Assembly: GCF_024582815.1 (NCBI RefSeq)
Contig: NZ_CP102099.1
Location: 310,001-374,000, forward strand
Origin: Acinetobacter colistiniresistens
Lineage (GTDB): Bacteria; Pseudomonadota; Gammaproteobacteria; Pseudomonadales; Moraxellaceae
Direction of reading: 5' to 3'
DNA: 64,000 nucleotides
The translations under genes and the position numbers were made by a program. How positions within the stretch are numbered: the stretch's first letter is position 1; every line of letters begins with the position of its first letter. The notes beneath the pieces were generated by a model. The model saw nothing but the letters and a program-made list of their open reading frames with translations, ran no database searches and was not told where the DNA came from. Shown piece by piece: positions 35,746-45,494 of this stretch.

Positions 35746-36017
35746 CTATTTTACCTTATGCACTGGGTATCGGCTTAATTGCCATTACCATCTCTATGTT
35801 TCTGTGCTTGATTCGCTTGATTGCAGGCCCTTCAGTGATTGACCGTTTGCTGGCTTTAGACACGCTCTTTCTCAATGCGACCTGCCTGATTGTAGTCTTA
35901 GGTATCTATTGGGTCAGCACTAATTTATTTGAAGGTGCACTTTTGGTTGCCATGCTTGGCTTTGTGTCTACTGCTGCACTTGCCCGTTATTTCACAACGG
36001 GCCATGTGATCGATTAA
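35742..36017 (+). CDS. mrpF: Mrp antiporter subunit F
   Basis: A 91-residue, three-helix subunit. The signature RLIAGPSVIDRLLALDTLFLNA is clear (DRLLALD matches the family DRVVALD). It overlaps the end of mrpE by 4 bp (ATGA) and is followed by mrpG after 11 bp. Length is normal. Confidence 0.94.
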   Translation: MTILPYALGIGLIAITISMFLCLIRLIAGPSVIDRLLALDTLFLNATCLIVVLGIYWVSTNLFEGALLVAMLGFVSTAALARYFTTGHVID

Positions 36018-36028
36018 GGAGCTTCACC

Positions 36029-36403
36029 ATGCAACTCATCCTTGAAATTGTCGTTTCATTTTTTGTGGTATTTGGCGCATTCTTTATGCTGATCGGTTCG
36101 ATCGGCATGATTCGCCTCCCCGACTTATTTATGCGCCTGCATGCCCCCACCAAATCGAGTACCTTGGGCCTTGGTAGCTTCCTCATTGCAGCAATGATAT
36201 TTGCAGCAATGCATGGCCGTTTTGGTTTTGCTGAGTTGTTGATTACCTTGTTTGCCTTTATCACTGCACCCGTATCGGCAAATTTGATGGCGCAAGCTGC
36301 GATTCACCTCCGCTTACGTTCAACCAGTGGTGATGTACCAGAAGCACTCAATCGTCCTCTGCCTTGGCAACGCTATCGTCGCCACCCGCTGAAAAAAGAC
36401 TAA
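36029..36403 (+). CDS. mrpG: Mrp antiporter subunit G
   Basis: A 124-residue subunit with three helices and a basic C-terminal tail. The stretch IGSIGMIRLPDLFMRLHAPTK with STLG after it is the family signature. Preceded by AAGGAG 6 nt before the ATG. It closes the six-gene operon, and a bidirectional terminator begins 16 bp after its stop. Confidence 0.95.
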   Translation: MQLILEIVVSFFVVFGAFFMLIGSIGMIRLPDLFMRLHAPTKSSTLGLGSFLIAAMIFAAMHGRFGFAELLITLFAFITAPVSANLMAQAAIHLRLRSTSGDVPEALNRPLPWQRYRRHPLKKD

Positions 36404-36418
36404 TTAAAGCCTCGCAAT

Positions 36419-36448
36419 AAAAAAGCCACCCGGAGGTGGCTTTTTTAT
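36419..36448. terminator. Bidirectional terminator between mrpG and rbfA
   Basis: A stem AAAAGCCACC/GGTGGCTTTT (36421-36430 and 36435-36444) with a CGGA loop has A-runs and T-runs on both sides. It ends the mrp operon on the plus strand and the rimP-nusA-infB-rbfA operon on the minus strand. Confidence 0.9.
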
Positions 36449-36454
36449 ATCTAT

Positions 36455-36856
36455 TTACTTTTGTTCGTCTTGCTCTTGTTCAGGTAAATCCTTCACAGCT
36501 TCAGCAATCAGACCAAACATATAGTTGCCGTAGGCATTGGTTTTGTCATAGTGAAAACGCAAACGAGGCGTCACACGTGTTTTGATACGACGACTCAATT
36601 CATGGCGTAAGAAACCAGACGCTTTATTCAAGACATCTAGGGTTTCTTTATTCGCAGCTTCACTCTGATCATCACCGAGTTCACGCCCCATTACCGTAAC
36701 ATAAACTTCGGCATAACCCATATCTGCACTAACTTTCACGGCTGAGATGGTCACCAGACCACCCAGACGTGGATCTTTAAGCTCCTGACGGATCAGTTCA
36801 GACAACTCACGTTGTACTGAATCCGCCATGCGCTTTAAGCGTTGGCTACCCGCCAT
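36455..36856 (-). CDS. rbfA: 30S ribosome-binding factor RbfA
   Basis: A 133-residue late 30S maturation factor with a KH-like fold. Markers are QRLKRMADSVQRELSELI, KDPRLGGLVTISAVKVSADMG and the central YAEVYVTVMG. The acidic tail (PEQEQDEQK) is short. Its ATG overlaps the infB stop by one base, the usual infB-rbfA coupling. It is the last gene of the operon. Confidence 0.97.
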   Translation of the reverse strand: MAGSQRLKRMADSVQRELSELIRQELKDPRLGGLVTISAVKVSADMGYAEVYVTVMGRELGDDQSEAANKETLDVLNKASGFLRHELSRRIKTRVTPRLRFHYDKTNAYGNYMFGLIAEAVKDLPEQEQDEQK

Positions 36857-39570
36857 TAAAGACTCCGTTTAATCAATTGAACATCATACACTTCGATCTT
36901 ATCTTGTGCTTTGATGTCTTTATAGCCTTTGACTGCAAGACCACATTCCATACCGGCACGAACTTCTTCAACCACTTCTTTATAGCGGCGAAGAGACTCA
37001 AGCTCACCTTGGAATACAACCACGTCATCACGTAATACGCGAATTGGCTTGTTACGGTGCAATACACCTTCAAGTACCATACAGCCCGCTGCAGCACCAA
37101 ACTTACTTGAGTGGAATACTTCACGCACTTCCGCAACACCCAGAATAGTTTCACGGTGTTCAGGTGCAAGCTTACCGCTCATTGCAGCTTTTACATCATC
37201 AATCAATTGATAGATGATGCTGTAGTAACGAATATCGATACCATCTTGGTCAGCTTTCTGACGCGCAGTATTGTCTGCACGTACGTTGAAGCCTAACAAT
37301 ACTGCTTCTGAAGATTCAGCCAAAGTCACATCTGACTCAGTGATTGCACCTACGCCAGAACCGATGACACGAACTTTAACTTCATCCGTCGCAAGTTCAT
37401 CAAGCGCAACATGCAATGCTTCTAAAGTACCGCGTACATCAGTTTTGAGTACCACGTTAACGGTAGGAACATCTTTCTTGCCCATTGATGCCATGATGTT
37501 TTCAAGGCGCATTGAGCTCGCACGTTCAAGACGTTTTTGACGTTCGCGATCTGCACGAGCATCAGCAACTTCACGTGCTTTCTTCTCGTCATTGACCACA
37601 AGAACTTCATCACCCGCCATTGGCGCTTCTGGCAGACCTAAGATTTCAACAGGAATCGAAGGACCTGCAGAGGTAATACGTTGACCATTTTCATCTGACA
37701 TTGCACGAACACGGCCATAAGATGAACCTGCAAGAACCAAGTCACCAATGTTCAAGGTACCGTTTTGTACCAGAATCGAAGTTACCGCACCACGACCTTT
37801 GTCGACACGTGCTTCAATCACCACACCTTGCGCCGCACCTTCTGCTGAAGCTTTAAGCTCCATCAATTCAGCTTGGATCAGGATGAGATCAAGTAAACCA
37901 TCGATACCCGCACCTGAGTGTGCTGATACTTTGGCAATTGGCACATCACCGCCCCACTCTTCAGGTACGATACCCTTAGTGGTCAATTCGTTTAAGACAC
38001 GGTCTACATCAGCTGACTCTTTGTCCATTTTGTTGATAGCAACAATAATTGGAGTTCCAGCTGCACGCGCATGGTCAATTGCTTCTGCTGTTTGTGGCAT
38101 TACACCATCATCAGCCGCAACAACAAGTACCACGATATCAGTCGCTTTTGCACCACGCGCACGCATAGAGGTAAATGCTGCGTGTCCTGGTGTATCCAAG
38201 AAAGTGATAATTCCTTTCTCAGTTTCAACGTGATAAGCACCGATATGCTGGGTAATGCCACCCGCTTCACCCGCTGCCACTTTAGAGCGACGGATACGAT
38301 CCAGTAATGACGTTTTACCATGGTCAACGTGACCCATGATCGTTACCACTGGTGGACGAGTGGTTTGCTCACCACGTGCTTCTTCAGCAGCAACCAATAA
38401 GTTGTCTTCTGCTTGCGTATCCGATACCAATACCGGATTGTGGCCTAACTCTTCAACCACAAGTACTGCTGTATCTTGATCAATCGCTTGGTTCTGAGTC
38501 ACAAGCTCACCCATTTTCATGAGGGTCTTGATTACTTCACGAACTTTAACAGCCATTTTTTGTGCAAGATCAGCAACAATGATTTTTTCGCCAATCTCAA
38601 CATCATAAACTTGCTTTTTAACAGGTTTTTCAAAACCATGTTTATTCGCCTGGCTGGTTTTCAAGCCGCGCTTATGATGGCTCTTGCTGAAACTTTGTTC
38701 AGACTGCGCATCGCCACCGCGACCACCTTTCTTACCAGCACGCGGATTTGCAGTTGCACCACCACGCTTGATTTCACGGTCTTCTTTGTTAAAAGAATCT
38801 TCATACGCTTGACCAACAAGACCAGCGGCTAAAGGTGAATCATCGATTACGCGAATCGTTGCAGTTGCATCATCATTTGAATATTTTGATGCCATCTGAC
38901 GCATTTGTTCAAGCGTACGTTGTTGTGCTTCTTCAGCCGCTTTACGACGTACCGCTTCCTCAGTTGCTTTCAACTGAGCAGTTTGCTCTTCACGCGCTTT
39001 CTTTTGTTCTGGTGTTTCAGTCGGTCGAACAACAGGGGCTTTAATAACCTTGTCGCTATTACGCTTTTTCACCACAACTGCGGTTTTTGCTGGCGCTTGA
39101 CCTGAACTGTCAGAAGTATGCGCAGCACGCATCGCTTCTAAAGTTGCATTGGCTTTTTGTTCAGCGCTATGACGTGCTTTTTGATCTGCTTCGTCACGTA
39201 CTTTTTGTTCAGCACGGACTTTTGCATCAGCTTCTACACGCGCTTTTGCTTCTGCAGCAAGTAACTCTGGATTTGGCTTCGCAAAAACTTGTTTTTTGCG
39301 AACTTCAACATTAATGCTTTTTGCCTTACCTGAAGTACTTGTTACTTTAGCAGTACTCGTTGTTTTACGTTTCAACGCAATCTTTCCTGTGTTACCACTT
39401 TCCTGACCATGTACTTTTTTCAAGTGATTGACCAAAGTATCTTGCTGTTCAGTGGTAATAATGTCATCTGCTTTACGCTGTGGTAGACCTGCTTCGCGAA
39501 CCTGCTCTAGGAGTTTCTCTACAGGACGTTCTACGCTGAGCGCTAACTCTTGAATCGACTTGTCCGTCAT
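36856..39570 (-). CDS. infB: Translation initiation factor IF-2
   Basis: A 904-residue GTPase that places initiator tRNA on the 30S subunit and promotes subunit joining. An N-terminal IF2N module comes first, then a long charged A/E/K/R-rich helical region (about residues 60-300). The G domain has G1 (GHVDHGKTS), G3 (DTPGHAAF), G4 (NKMD) and G5 (SAHSG). Domains II to IV follow, ending [10 protein letters not shown]. It starts 10 bp after nusA. Two identical initiator tRNA genes lie upstream on the same strand. Confidence 0.98.
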   Translation of the reverse strand: MTDKSIQELALSVERPVEKLLEQVREAGLPQRKADDIITTEQQDTLVNHLKKVHGQESGNTGKIALKRKTTSTAKVTSTSGKAKSINVEVRKKQVFAKPNPELLAAEAKARVEADAKVRAEQKVRDEADQKARHSAEQKANATLEAMRAAHTSDSSGQAPAKTAVVVKKRNSDKVIKAPVVRPTETPEQKKAREEQTAQLKATEEAVRRKAAEEAQQRTLEQMRQMASKYSNDDATATIRVIDDSPLAAGLVGQAYEDSFNKEDREIKRGGATANPRAGKKGGRGGDAQSEQSFSKSHHKRGLKTSQANKHGFEKPVKKQVYDVEIGEKIIVADLAQKMAVKVREVIKTLMKMGELVTQNQAIDQDTAVLVVEELGHNPVLVSDTQAEDNLLVAAEEARGEQTTRPPVVTIMGHVDHGKTSLLDRIRRSKVAAGEAGGITQHIGAYHVETEKGIITFLDTPGHAAFTSMRARGAKATDIVVLVVAADDGVMPQTAEAIDHARAAGTPIIVAINKMDKESADVDRVLNELTTKGIVPEEWGGDVPIAKVSAHSGAGIDGLLDLILIQAELMELKASAEGAAQGVVIEARVDKGRGAVTSILVQNGTLNIGDLVLAGSSYGRVRAMSDENGQRITSAGPSIPVEILGLPEAPMAGDEVLVVNDEKKAREVADARADRERQKRLERASSMRLENIMASMGKKDVPTVNVVLKTDVRGTLEALHVALDELATDEVKVRVIGSGVGAITESDVTLAESSEAVLLGFNVRADNTARQKADQDGIDIRYYSIIYQLIDDVKAAMSGKLAPEHRETILGVAEVREVFHSSKFGAAAGCMVLEGVLHRNKPIRVLRDDVVVFQGELESLRRYKEVVEEVRAGMECGLAVKGYKDIKAQDKIEVYDVQLIKRSL

Positions 39571-39580
39571 CTATTATCTC

Positions 39581-41065
39581 CTAGTTAAACCATGATTCAC
39601 GTGCTTTCATGATTAACTGACCCGCTTTGTCATGACCTAAACCTTCGATATCAGAAATATCATCAGTTGCCTGGTCTGCCAAATCATCAACAGTAACCAC
39701 ACCACGCGCCGCCAATGCATATGCAATCTCAGTCGTCATACCTTCCATACCGAGAAGTTCTGCACTTGGCTCTTGAATATTTTCTTGCTGTTTCAGTGCA
39801 TCCGTCAAAGCAGCTTCTTTCGCACGGCTTTGCAGCAATTCAACTAAATCAGCCTCAAGCTCGATTTCGTCAAATGTTTCCGCTGGAACATACGCAATCT
39901 CTTCTAATGAAGTGAAGCCCATTTCAACTAAAGCCATTGCCAAATCTTCTTCAATATCAAGACGTGTAATAAACATATCTAAATATTGCTGTGCTTCATT
40001 TTGCTGACGAGCACGATACTCTTCTTCTAGCATCATGTCGAGTTTATAACCCGTCAATTCCGATGCTAAACGAACATTTTGCCCTTGCGAACCAATCGCG
40101 CGCGCCAATTGATCATTGGTTGCGAAGATGATATCGGCACTGCGTGCATCTTCATCTAAAACAATACCAGACACATCTGCAGGCTCTAATGCGCTTGCAA
40201 TATATTGCGCCGGATCATCAGACCACACCACCACATCAATACGCTCACCATTCAACTCTTGTTGTACAGCCTGGATACGTGTACCACGCATACCAATACA
40301 TGCACCCACTGGGTCAATACGATGGTCATTGGTTTTCACTGCAATTTTAGCACGAACACCCGGCTGACGCGCTGCTGCTTTAATTTCAATGATTTCTTCA
40401 GAAATTTCTGGAATTTCTTTTTTCATTAAAGCAATCAACATCTCTGGACGTGCGCGAGACAATAATAATTGTGCACCACGACCTTCACGGTTAACGTTAT
40501 ATAAAATTGCATTGATACGCTGTTTAGGACGTAAAATTTCTTTGTGAATGGTTTCTTCACGCGCCAAATACGCTTCAGCGTTGTCACCCAGATCAATGAT
40601 AAAGCCATCTTTGGTTTGCTTTTTCACTTCACCGTAAATCAACTCACCCACTTTAGACTCATAAGCATCGGCAACAAGTGCACGCTCTGCTTCACGAATC
40701 TTTTGCACGATCACTTGTTTTGCGATTTGCGCAGCGATACGACCAAACTCAATTGATTCGACTTCCAACTCGCGCACATCACCAATTGACCATTGTGATG
40801 GATCTACATCAGAAATTGCATCTTGGCATGCTGGCATTTCATGATCTTCATCCGCAACAACAGTCCATTGACGGAATGTACGGTAATCACCTGTTTTACG
40901 ATCAATCTCAACACGAAGCTGAGCTTCTTCTGAACGCGTGCCTTCGTAAAACTTTTTCTTCGTTGCCGCAACCAGTGCTTGCTCTAACGCTTGGAAGATC
41001 GCTTCACGACTAACACCTTTTTCATTACTAACCGTTTCTGCAACGGTAAGAATTTCGCGGCCCAT
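39581..41065 (-). CDS. nusA: Transcription termination/antitermination factor NusA
   Basis: A 494-residue RNA polymerase-binding factor. An N-terminal domain (residues 1-130), an S1 domain, two KH domains (GACIGMRGTRIQAV and ARAIGSQGQNVRLASELTG) and two C-terminal acidic repeats (AMALVEMGFTSLEEIAYV and the final DDLADQATDDISDIEGL) are seen. It starts 37 bp after rimP and lies in the conserved rimP-nusA-infB order. In E. coli NusA autoregulates this operon at the leader. Confidence 0.98.
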   Translation of the reverse strand: MGREILTVAETVSNEKGVSREAIFQALEQALVAATKKKFYEGTRSEEAQLRVEIDRKTGDYRTFRQWTVVADEDHEMPACQDAISDVDPSQWSIGDVRELEVESIEFGRIAAQIAKQVIVQKIREAERALVADAYESKVGELIYGEVKKQTKDGFIIDLGDNAEAYLAREETIHKEILRPKQRINAILYNVNREGRGAQLLLSRARPEMLIALMKKEIPEISEEIIEIKAAARQPGVRAKIAVKTNDHRIDPVGACIGMRGTRIQAVQQELNGERIDVVVWSDDPAQYIASALEPADVSGIVLDEDARSADIIFATNDQLARAIGSQGQNVRLASELTGYKLDMMLEEEYRARQQNEAQQYLDMFITRLDIEEDLAMALVEMGFTSLEEIAYVPAETFDEIELEADLVELLQSRAKEAALTDALKQQENIQEPSAELLGMEGMTTEIAYALAARGVVTVDDLADQATDDISDIEGLGHDKAGQLIMKARESWFN

Positions 41066-41102
41066 AAGTCACCTACCGATTTCTTATAAAATTAAGTTAA
41101 TA

Positions 41103-41627
41103 TTAGTCTTGATAGATTAAATTTGCTTTATCAATATTATTACTATCAATTTCAAGCACATGATTACCTTCAACTTCAACTTGAATCAACTCATTTTCTA
41201 AGTCAACAGAAAGTAATTTTGCCTGGAATTTACGACGGTTCTCGACAGCAGCAATTAATCGTAAAGCCACTTGTTGCCCGATATAGGCAGGTAGCTGATT
41301 AAGTTGGAAAAATGGACGATCCCAACCTGGTGATGATACTTCCAAAGCATACTCACCCGAAATTGGATCATGGACATCAAGCATTGCACCCACTTGTTGT
41401 GTGACTAACACACAATCTTGAACGCCAATACCACGCCCGAGTTCAACTTCACCATCTTCATTGAGGACAGGTTCTGCGTTTTCATCAACCGCTTTATCTA
41501 TATAAATGCGTAATAAAGAACGTTTACCTTGTGGCAGGAATTCAATCCCCCACAGATCTACACCACATGCAGCCACAGCTGGTGCGATAAGATCATGCAA
41601 TGCTTGAGACTTGTTTGATAATTTCAT
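41103..41627 (-). CDS. rimP: Ribosome maturation factor RimP
   Basis: A 174-residue 30S assembly factor. Diagnostic are [42 protein letters not shown] and [16 protein letters not shown] (shown in parts). It is slightly longer than E. coli RimP (about 150), from an inserted acidic loop ([18 protein letters not shown]). It leads rimP-nusA-infB-rbfA and follows initiator tRNA genes, as metY does in E. coli, with two terminator-like hairpins between. Confidence 0.97.
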   Translation of the reverse strand: MKLSNKSQALHDLIAPAVAACGVDLWGIEFLPQGKRSLLRIYIDKAVDENAEPVLNEDGEVELGRGIGVQDCVLVTQQVGAMLDVHDPISGEYALEVSSPGWDRPFFQLNQLPAYIGQQVALRLIAAVENRRKFQAKLLSVDLENELIQVEVEGNHVLEIDSNNIDKANLIYQD

Positions 41628-41731
41628 TTACTCTCGTCGCTCTTATACGAGCCAATCAATCTTAACCGTATAGTGAAGCACGACTATTTGACCAATTGAT
41701 GTCGAACAACTACACGATAGCTAAACAACCA

Positions 41732-41754
41732 ATAAAAAAGGGCGTAATCGCCCC
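41732..41754 (-). terminator. Terminator-like hairpin between tRNA-fMet and rimP (proximal to rimP)
   Basis: On the minus strand GGGCG/CGCCC arms with a 4-nt loop are followed by six T. It stands in the 198-bp gap between the tRNA genes and rimP. With the second hairpin at 41786-41812 it may separate tRNA transcripts from the nusA operon or serve NusA-dependent attenuation. Confidence 0.7.
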
Positions 41755-41785
41755 TATGATACACAGAAAAGCATAGCCCACTGTG

Positions 41786-41812
41786 CAAAAAGGCCCACCT
41801 TATTGTGAGCCT
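41786..41812 (-). terminator. Terminator-like hairpin just after the distal tRNA-fMet
   Basis: On the minus strand an 8-bp stem (AGGCTCAC with GTGGGCCT, one wobble) is followed by five T, 14 bp past the tRNA 3' end. It is a good terminator for the tRNA cluster, partly redundant with 41732-41754. Confidence 0.65.
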
Positions 41813-41825
41813 CTTTTTAGAAACT

Positions 41826-41902
<77 letters not shown>

Positions 41903-41965
41903 TCAACGTGCAAAAATTATATACAAATATAAAAAAAAGTCAATTTGAGTTTTCTCTACATTTGC

Positions 41966-41989
41966 TTGATTAAGTTGCACCTTAATCAA
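41966..41989. other. Perfect 9-bp hairpin between the two initiator tRNA genes
   Basis: TTGATTAAG (41966-41974) and CTTAATCAA (41981-41989) with a 6-nt loop lie one base beyond the 3' CCA of the proximal tRNA-fMet. No T-run follows. It may guide 3' processing of the precursor. Confidence 0.45.
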
Positions 41990-41990
41990 A

Positions 41991-42067
<77 letters not shown>

Positions 42068-42112
42068 TCAACACAAACACTGCATACACCGAACTTAACT
42101 GGTTATTAAGTT

Positions 42113-42197
42113 TGGTGCGGAAGGGGGGACTTGAACCCCCACGCCCGAAAGCACTACCACCTCAAGGTAGCGTGTCTACCAATTCCACCACCACCGC
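42113..42197 (-). tRNA. tRNA-Leu (GAG)
   Basis: An 85-nt class II tRNA with a long variable arm (GTGCTTTCGGGCGT region), anticodon loop TTGAGGT giving GAG, and encoded CCA. It decodes CUC and CUU. It lies between secG and the initiator tRNAs, the same order as secG-leuU-metY in E. coli. Confidence 0.97.
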
Positions 42198-42253
42198 AGT
42201 TTGTGGGACGCATTCTAGCCCTTCAAGTACAAAAAGGAAAGAACTAATTCAAC

Positions 42254-42583
42254 TTATTCAGTTGTTTTTGGTGCGTTTGATGAAGTTTCAGGCGATGTCG
42301 CTGGCGCAGATGTGGTTGTTTGAACAGTTTTCAAACTATAAGCATCCGTCGTTTGCTTTTTGGCAAATACAGCCAGAGTCAAACTGGTCACAAAAAACAA
42401 TGCCGTAAAAATCGCGGTTAAACGAGTTAAAAAGTTGCCTGCACCTGAAGCACCAAATACGGTTGCAGCACCGCCACCACCAAATGATGCACCTGCTTCT
42501 GCACCTTTACCTTGTTGCACCAATACCAAAGCAATAATTAGAATTGCTAAAATGATATGTACAACGAGTATAAAACTATACAT
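42254..42583 (-). CDS. secG: Protein translocase subunit SecG
   Basis: A 109-residue, two-helix subunit of the SecYEG preprotein channel in the inner membrane. The first helix (LVVHIILAILIIALVLVQ) is followed by the conserved QQGKGAEAGASFGGGGA loop and the second helix. The C-terminal tail is rich in T, S and A and variable. It starts 12 bp after tpiA, the usual tpiA-secG pairing in this group. Confidence 0.96.
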   Translation of the reverse strand: MYSFILVVHIILAILIIALVLVQQGKGAEAGASFGGGGAATVFGASGAGNFLTRLTAIFTALFFVTSLTLAVFAKKQTTDAYSLKTVQTTTSAPATSPETSSNAPKTTE

Positions 42584-42595
42584 CTCTCTTCCTCG

Positions 42596-43387
42596 TTATT
42601 TGCTTTGCGCAAATGCTTTTGCGATTTGGTAGAACGATTGTGCATTTAAAGATGCACCACCAACCAAAGCACCATTAATATCTGGACATGCAGCCAACTC
42701 AACCGCATTCTCGGCTTTTACACTCCCCCCATAGAGGATTGCCATCTCTGCACCGAATGTTGTGATTTGCTTCAAGCCTTCACGAATTTTTGCGTGCATC
42801 GCCTGAGCATCGGCAGGAGATGCTGTTTTTCCTGTTCCAATTGCCCAGATCGGTTCATACGCTATCACAATATTTTGCCATTGGTCAGCTTTTACCACTG
42901 CCGCAATATCACAAATTTGTTGCAATACCACTTGCTCTGCTGCGCCCTGCTCACGTTGTTCTAGACTTTCACCTACGCAATATATAATGGTCAGGCCAGC
43001 CGTTAAGGCATTTTGTAATTTAGCTTTTAAAATTTCAACATCGTCACCGAAGAGTTCACGGCGCTCAGAATGCCCAATTAAAACAAATTCAATTCCACTG
43101 TCCTTTAACAGTTCAGCACTCACTTCACCTGTATAGGCGCCTGTACCTGCGACACGTGATACATCTTGAGCCACGGTATAAACTGTTCTCGCAGCATCTT
43201 TAAATTGTATCTGAATGCCACTTAACGCGATTGCTGTTGGCGCAACACCAATATGACATTGCTCAGGTGCAATATTTTCCTGTTGTAATAACTGTTTAAA
43301 TTCTTCTACTAATTGGAAAGCATTCGCATGCATTGGATTCATTTTCCAATTGCCAACAACCCAAGGAGTAATGCCCGAGTTCGACAT
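42596..43387 (-). CDS. tpiA: Triosephosphate isomerase
   Basis: A 263-residue (beta/alpha)8 glycolytic enzyme that interconverts dihydroxyacetone phosphate and glyceraldehyde 3-phosphate. Key motifs: GNWKMN with the active-site lysine near residue 14, the histidine motif [11 protein letters not shown], the catalytic glutamate and flexible loop [15 protein letters not shown], and [12 protein letters not shown]. The frame is open back to 43501, but the ATG at 43387 gives the normal family start, with a GGCGAAG-like site upstream. It heads the tpiA-secG unit. Confidence 0.97.
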   Translation of the reverse strand: MSNSGITPWVVGNWKMNPMHANAFQLVEEFKQLLQQENIAPEQCHIGVAPTAIALSGIQIQFKDAARTVYTVAQDVSRVAGTGAYTGEVSAELLKDSGIEFVLIGHSERRELFGDDVEILKAKLQNALTAGLTIIYCVGESLEQREQGAAEQVVLQQICDIAAVVKADQWQNIVIAYEPIWAIGTGKTASPADAQAMHAKIREGLKQITTFGAEMAILYGGSVKAENAVELAACPDINGALVGGASLNAQSFYQIAKAFAQSK

Positions 43388-43757
43388 ACTTCGCCCGCCT
43401 ACTGTTAATTTCTCAAAAATGCTGCATATTTTACACGGATTTTTATAAAATTCAGTTTTTCTTTTATGTGTACATAAATTATGCAAAAACTTCAGAACCA
43501 ATAAAAATTACCATCCCACCACCATGCTATGATGGCGATGAATTTAAAAATTAAAAGCCTACAAAGGTTTGAACTCATTTGATTCTAGATAAAACTGGCC
43601 AACATTAATGAAAATTAATTGGCAAAAACTCGATCAGTTCAAAGTTTTAACGAGGAATCAAGGCAAAAACAACACTTTCTGTAGTGGTATTTTTGCATAA
43701 CAAAAGTATAATTTTTAAAATACATATTATAAACATTTATTGTCATAAGGCGGACAG
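43388..43757. other. Divergent intergenic region tpiA/pilB with an imperfect inverted repeat
   Basis: This 370-bp AT-rich stretch must hold the promoters for tpiA (minus) and pilB (plus). A near-perfect inverted repeat (arms 43598-43608 and 43615-43623, GCCAA-C-ATTAA against TTAATTGGC, one bulged C) is the only structured element seen. A TATAAT at 43707-43712 lacks a good -35 partner. No sigma-54 (GG-N10-GC) element was found. Confidence 0.4.
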
Positions 43758-45470
43758 ATGTCAGGATTACATACGTCTCCAAAGTTTTCGGGGTTTATTC
43801 GGCGCTTAGTTGAAGATGGGCAACTGTCTGCAGCGACCATGCAAAGCGCAATTGATGCTGCTAAAAAAGCACAACAAGACATCGTCGCACATTTGATTGA
43901 GCAACATCGCTTATCACCACTCACAATTGCTGAAACCATTGCAGCCGAGTTTGGTGAGCCTCTTTTCGATTTGGCAGTCTACGATACAGCGCTATTACCT
44001 CGCGAGCTGGCAGATAATAAGCTCATTCAAAAGCATAAAGTTGCACCGCTATTGCAACGCGGACAAATTCTGTATGTTGCAACCAGTAATCCCACCAATA
44101 TTGAAGCCTTGGATGCCATTCGTTTCAATACCAAGCTCAATATTGAACCGATTATTGTTGAACACACCAAACTCGAAAAACTGATCGAACAGCAGTTTGG
44201 TGATTCTGGCAGCTTTGATTTTGGCGAAAGCGAAGACTTTGACCTTGATATCGATGTTAGCCAAGCTCCCACCCAAGAGGAGGAGGATGCTCCTCAAGGT
44301 GACGAATCCCCTATTGTAAAATACATCAACAAACTGCTAATTGATGCGATTCGTATGGGTGCTTCTGATTTACATTTTGAACCCTATGAAAAAATGTATC
44401 GTGTCCGTTATCGCGTTGATGGGGTATTACGTCAGATTGCCAATCCACCACTACAAATGGCAACCCGATTGGCATCACGTTTAAAAGTGATGTCGCAAAT
44501 GGACATTTCAGAAAAACGAATGCCTCAAGATGGCCGTATCAAACTCAAACTCTCCAAGACCAAAGCCATCGATTTCCGTGTTAACTCACTCCCGACACTA
44601 TTTGGTGAGAAACTGGTGCTGCGTATTCTCGATCCGTCGAGCGCGATGCTCGGTATTGAAGCTTTGGGCTATGAAGATGAACAAAAAGCCTTGTTCATGG
44701 ATGCTCTGGATAAACCTCAAGGCATGCTCCTCATCACAGGTCCAACCGGTTCAGGTAAAACCGTTTCCTTATATACAGGTTTAAATATCCTCAATACTGA
44801 GGATACCAACATTTCGACCGCCGAAGATCCGGTCGAAATCAACTTGGAAGGGATCAATCAGGTCAATGTGAATCCCAAAACTGGACTCACCTTCTCGGCT
44901 GCACTTAAAGCCTTTTTACGCCAAGATCCAGATGTGATTATGGTCGGGGAGATTCGTGATCTGGAAACAGCAGAAATTGCAATTAAGGCTGCTCAAACAG
45001 GCCATATGGTCATGTCGACGCTGCATACCAACAGCGCACCAGAAACCTTGACGCGTTTACGCAATATGGGGGTTCCTTCTTTTAATATTGCAACGTCAGT
45101 CAATTTGGTAATTGCACAACGTTTGGCACGTCGCCTCTGTGGGCAATGCAAAGAAGTAATTGAAATTCCTAAACAAAGCTTACTAGAACTCGGCTTTACT
45201 GAACAAGATTTAAATGATCCTGAGTTTAAAATTTTTCAACCTGTGGGATGTTCTGAATGCCGTGAAGGCTACAAAGGCCGAGTCGGTATTTATGAAGTCA
45301 TGAAAGTCACGCCAGAGATTTCTAAAATTATTATGGAAGATGGCAATGCCTTACAAATTGCGGCAGCATCAGAACAAGCAGGCTTTAATAATCTACGTCG
45401 TTCAGGTTTGAAAAAAGTCATGCAGGGAATTACCTCTTTGCAGGAAGTCAACCGAGTAACAAGTGAATAA
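43758..45470 (+). CDS. pilB: Type IV pilus extension ATPase PilB
   Basis: A 570-residue hexameric secretion ATPase that powers pilus polymerisation and natural transformation in Acinetobacter. An N-terminal GSPII_E domain (residues 1-150) precedes the catalytic domain with Walker A (LITGPTGSGKT), the Asp box (GEIRDLETAEIA), Walker B and the His box (STLHTNSAPETLTRL). The C-terminal zinc motif has two CxxC pairs (LCGQC and GCSEC). It leads pilB-pilC-pilD-coaE. Confidence 0.97.
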   Translation: MSGLHTSPKFSGFIRRLVEDGQLSAATMQSAIDAAKKAQQDIVAHLIEQHRLSPLTIAETIAAEFGEPLFDLAVYDTALLPRELADNKLIQKHKVAPLLQRGQILYVATSNPTNIEALDAIRFNTKLNIEPIIVEHTKLEKLIEQQFGDSGSFDFGESEDFDLDIDVSQAPTQEEEDAPQGDESPIVKYINKLLIDAIRMGASDLHFEPYEKMYRVRYRVDGVLRQIANPPLQMATRLASRLKVMSQMDISEKRMPQDGRIKLKLSKTKAIDFRVNSLPTLFGEKLVLRILDPSSAMLGIEALGYEDEQKALFMDALDKPQGMLLITGPTGSGKTVSLYTGLNILNTEDTNISTAEDPVEINLEGINQVNVNPKTGLTFSAALKAFLRQDPDVIMVGEIRDLETAEIAIKAAQTGHMVMSTLHTNSAPETLTRLRNMGVPSFNIATSVNLVIAQRLARRLCGQCKEVIEIPKQSLLELGFTEQDLNDPEFKIFQPVGCSECREGYKGRVGIYEVMKVTPEISKIIMEDGNALQIAAASEQAGFNNLRRSGLKKVMQGITSLQEVNRVTSE

Positions 45471-45494
45471 AATCAATAAAAAGGATTAATAATC

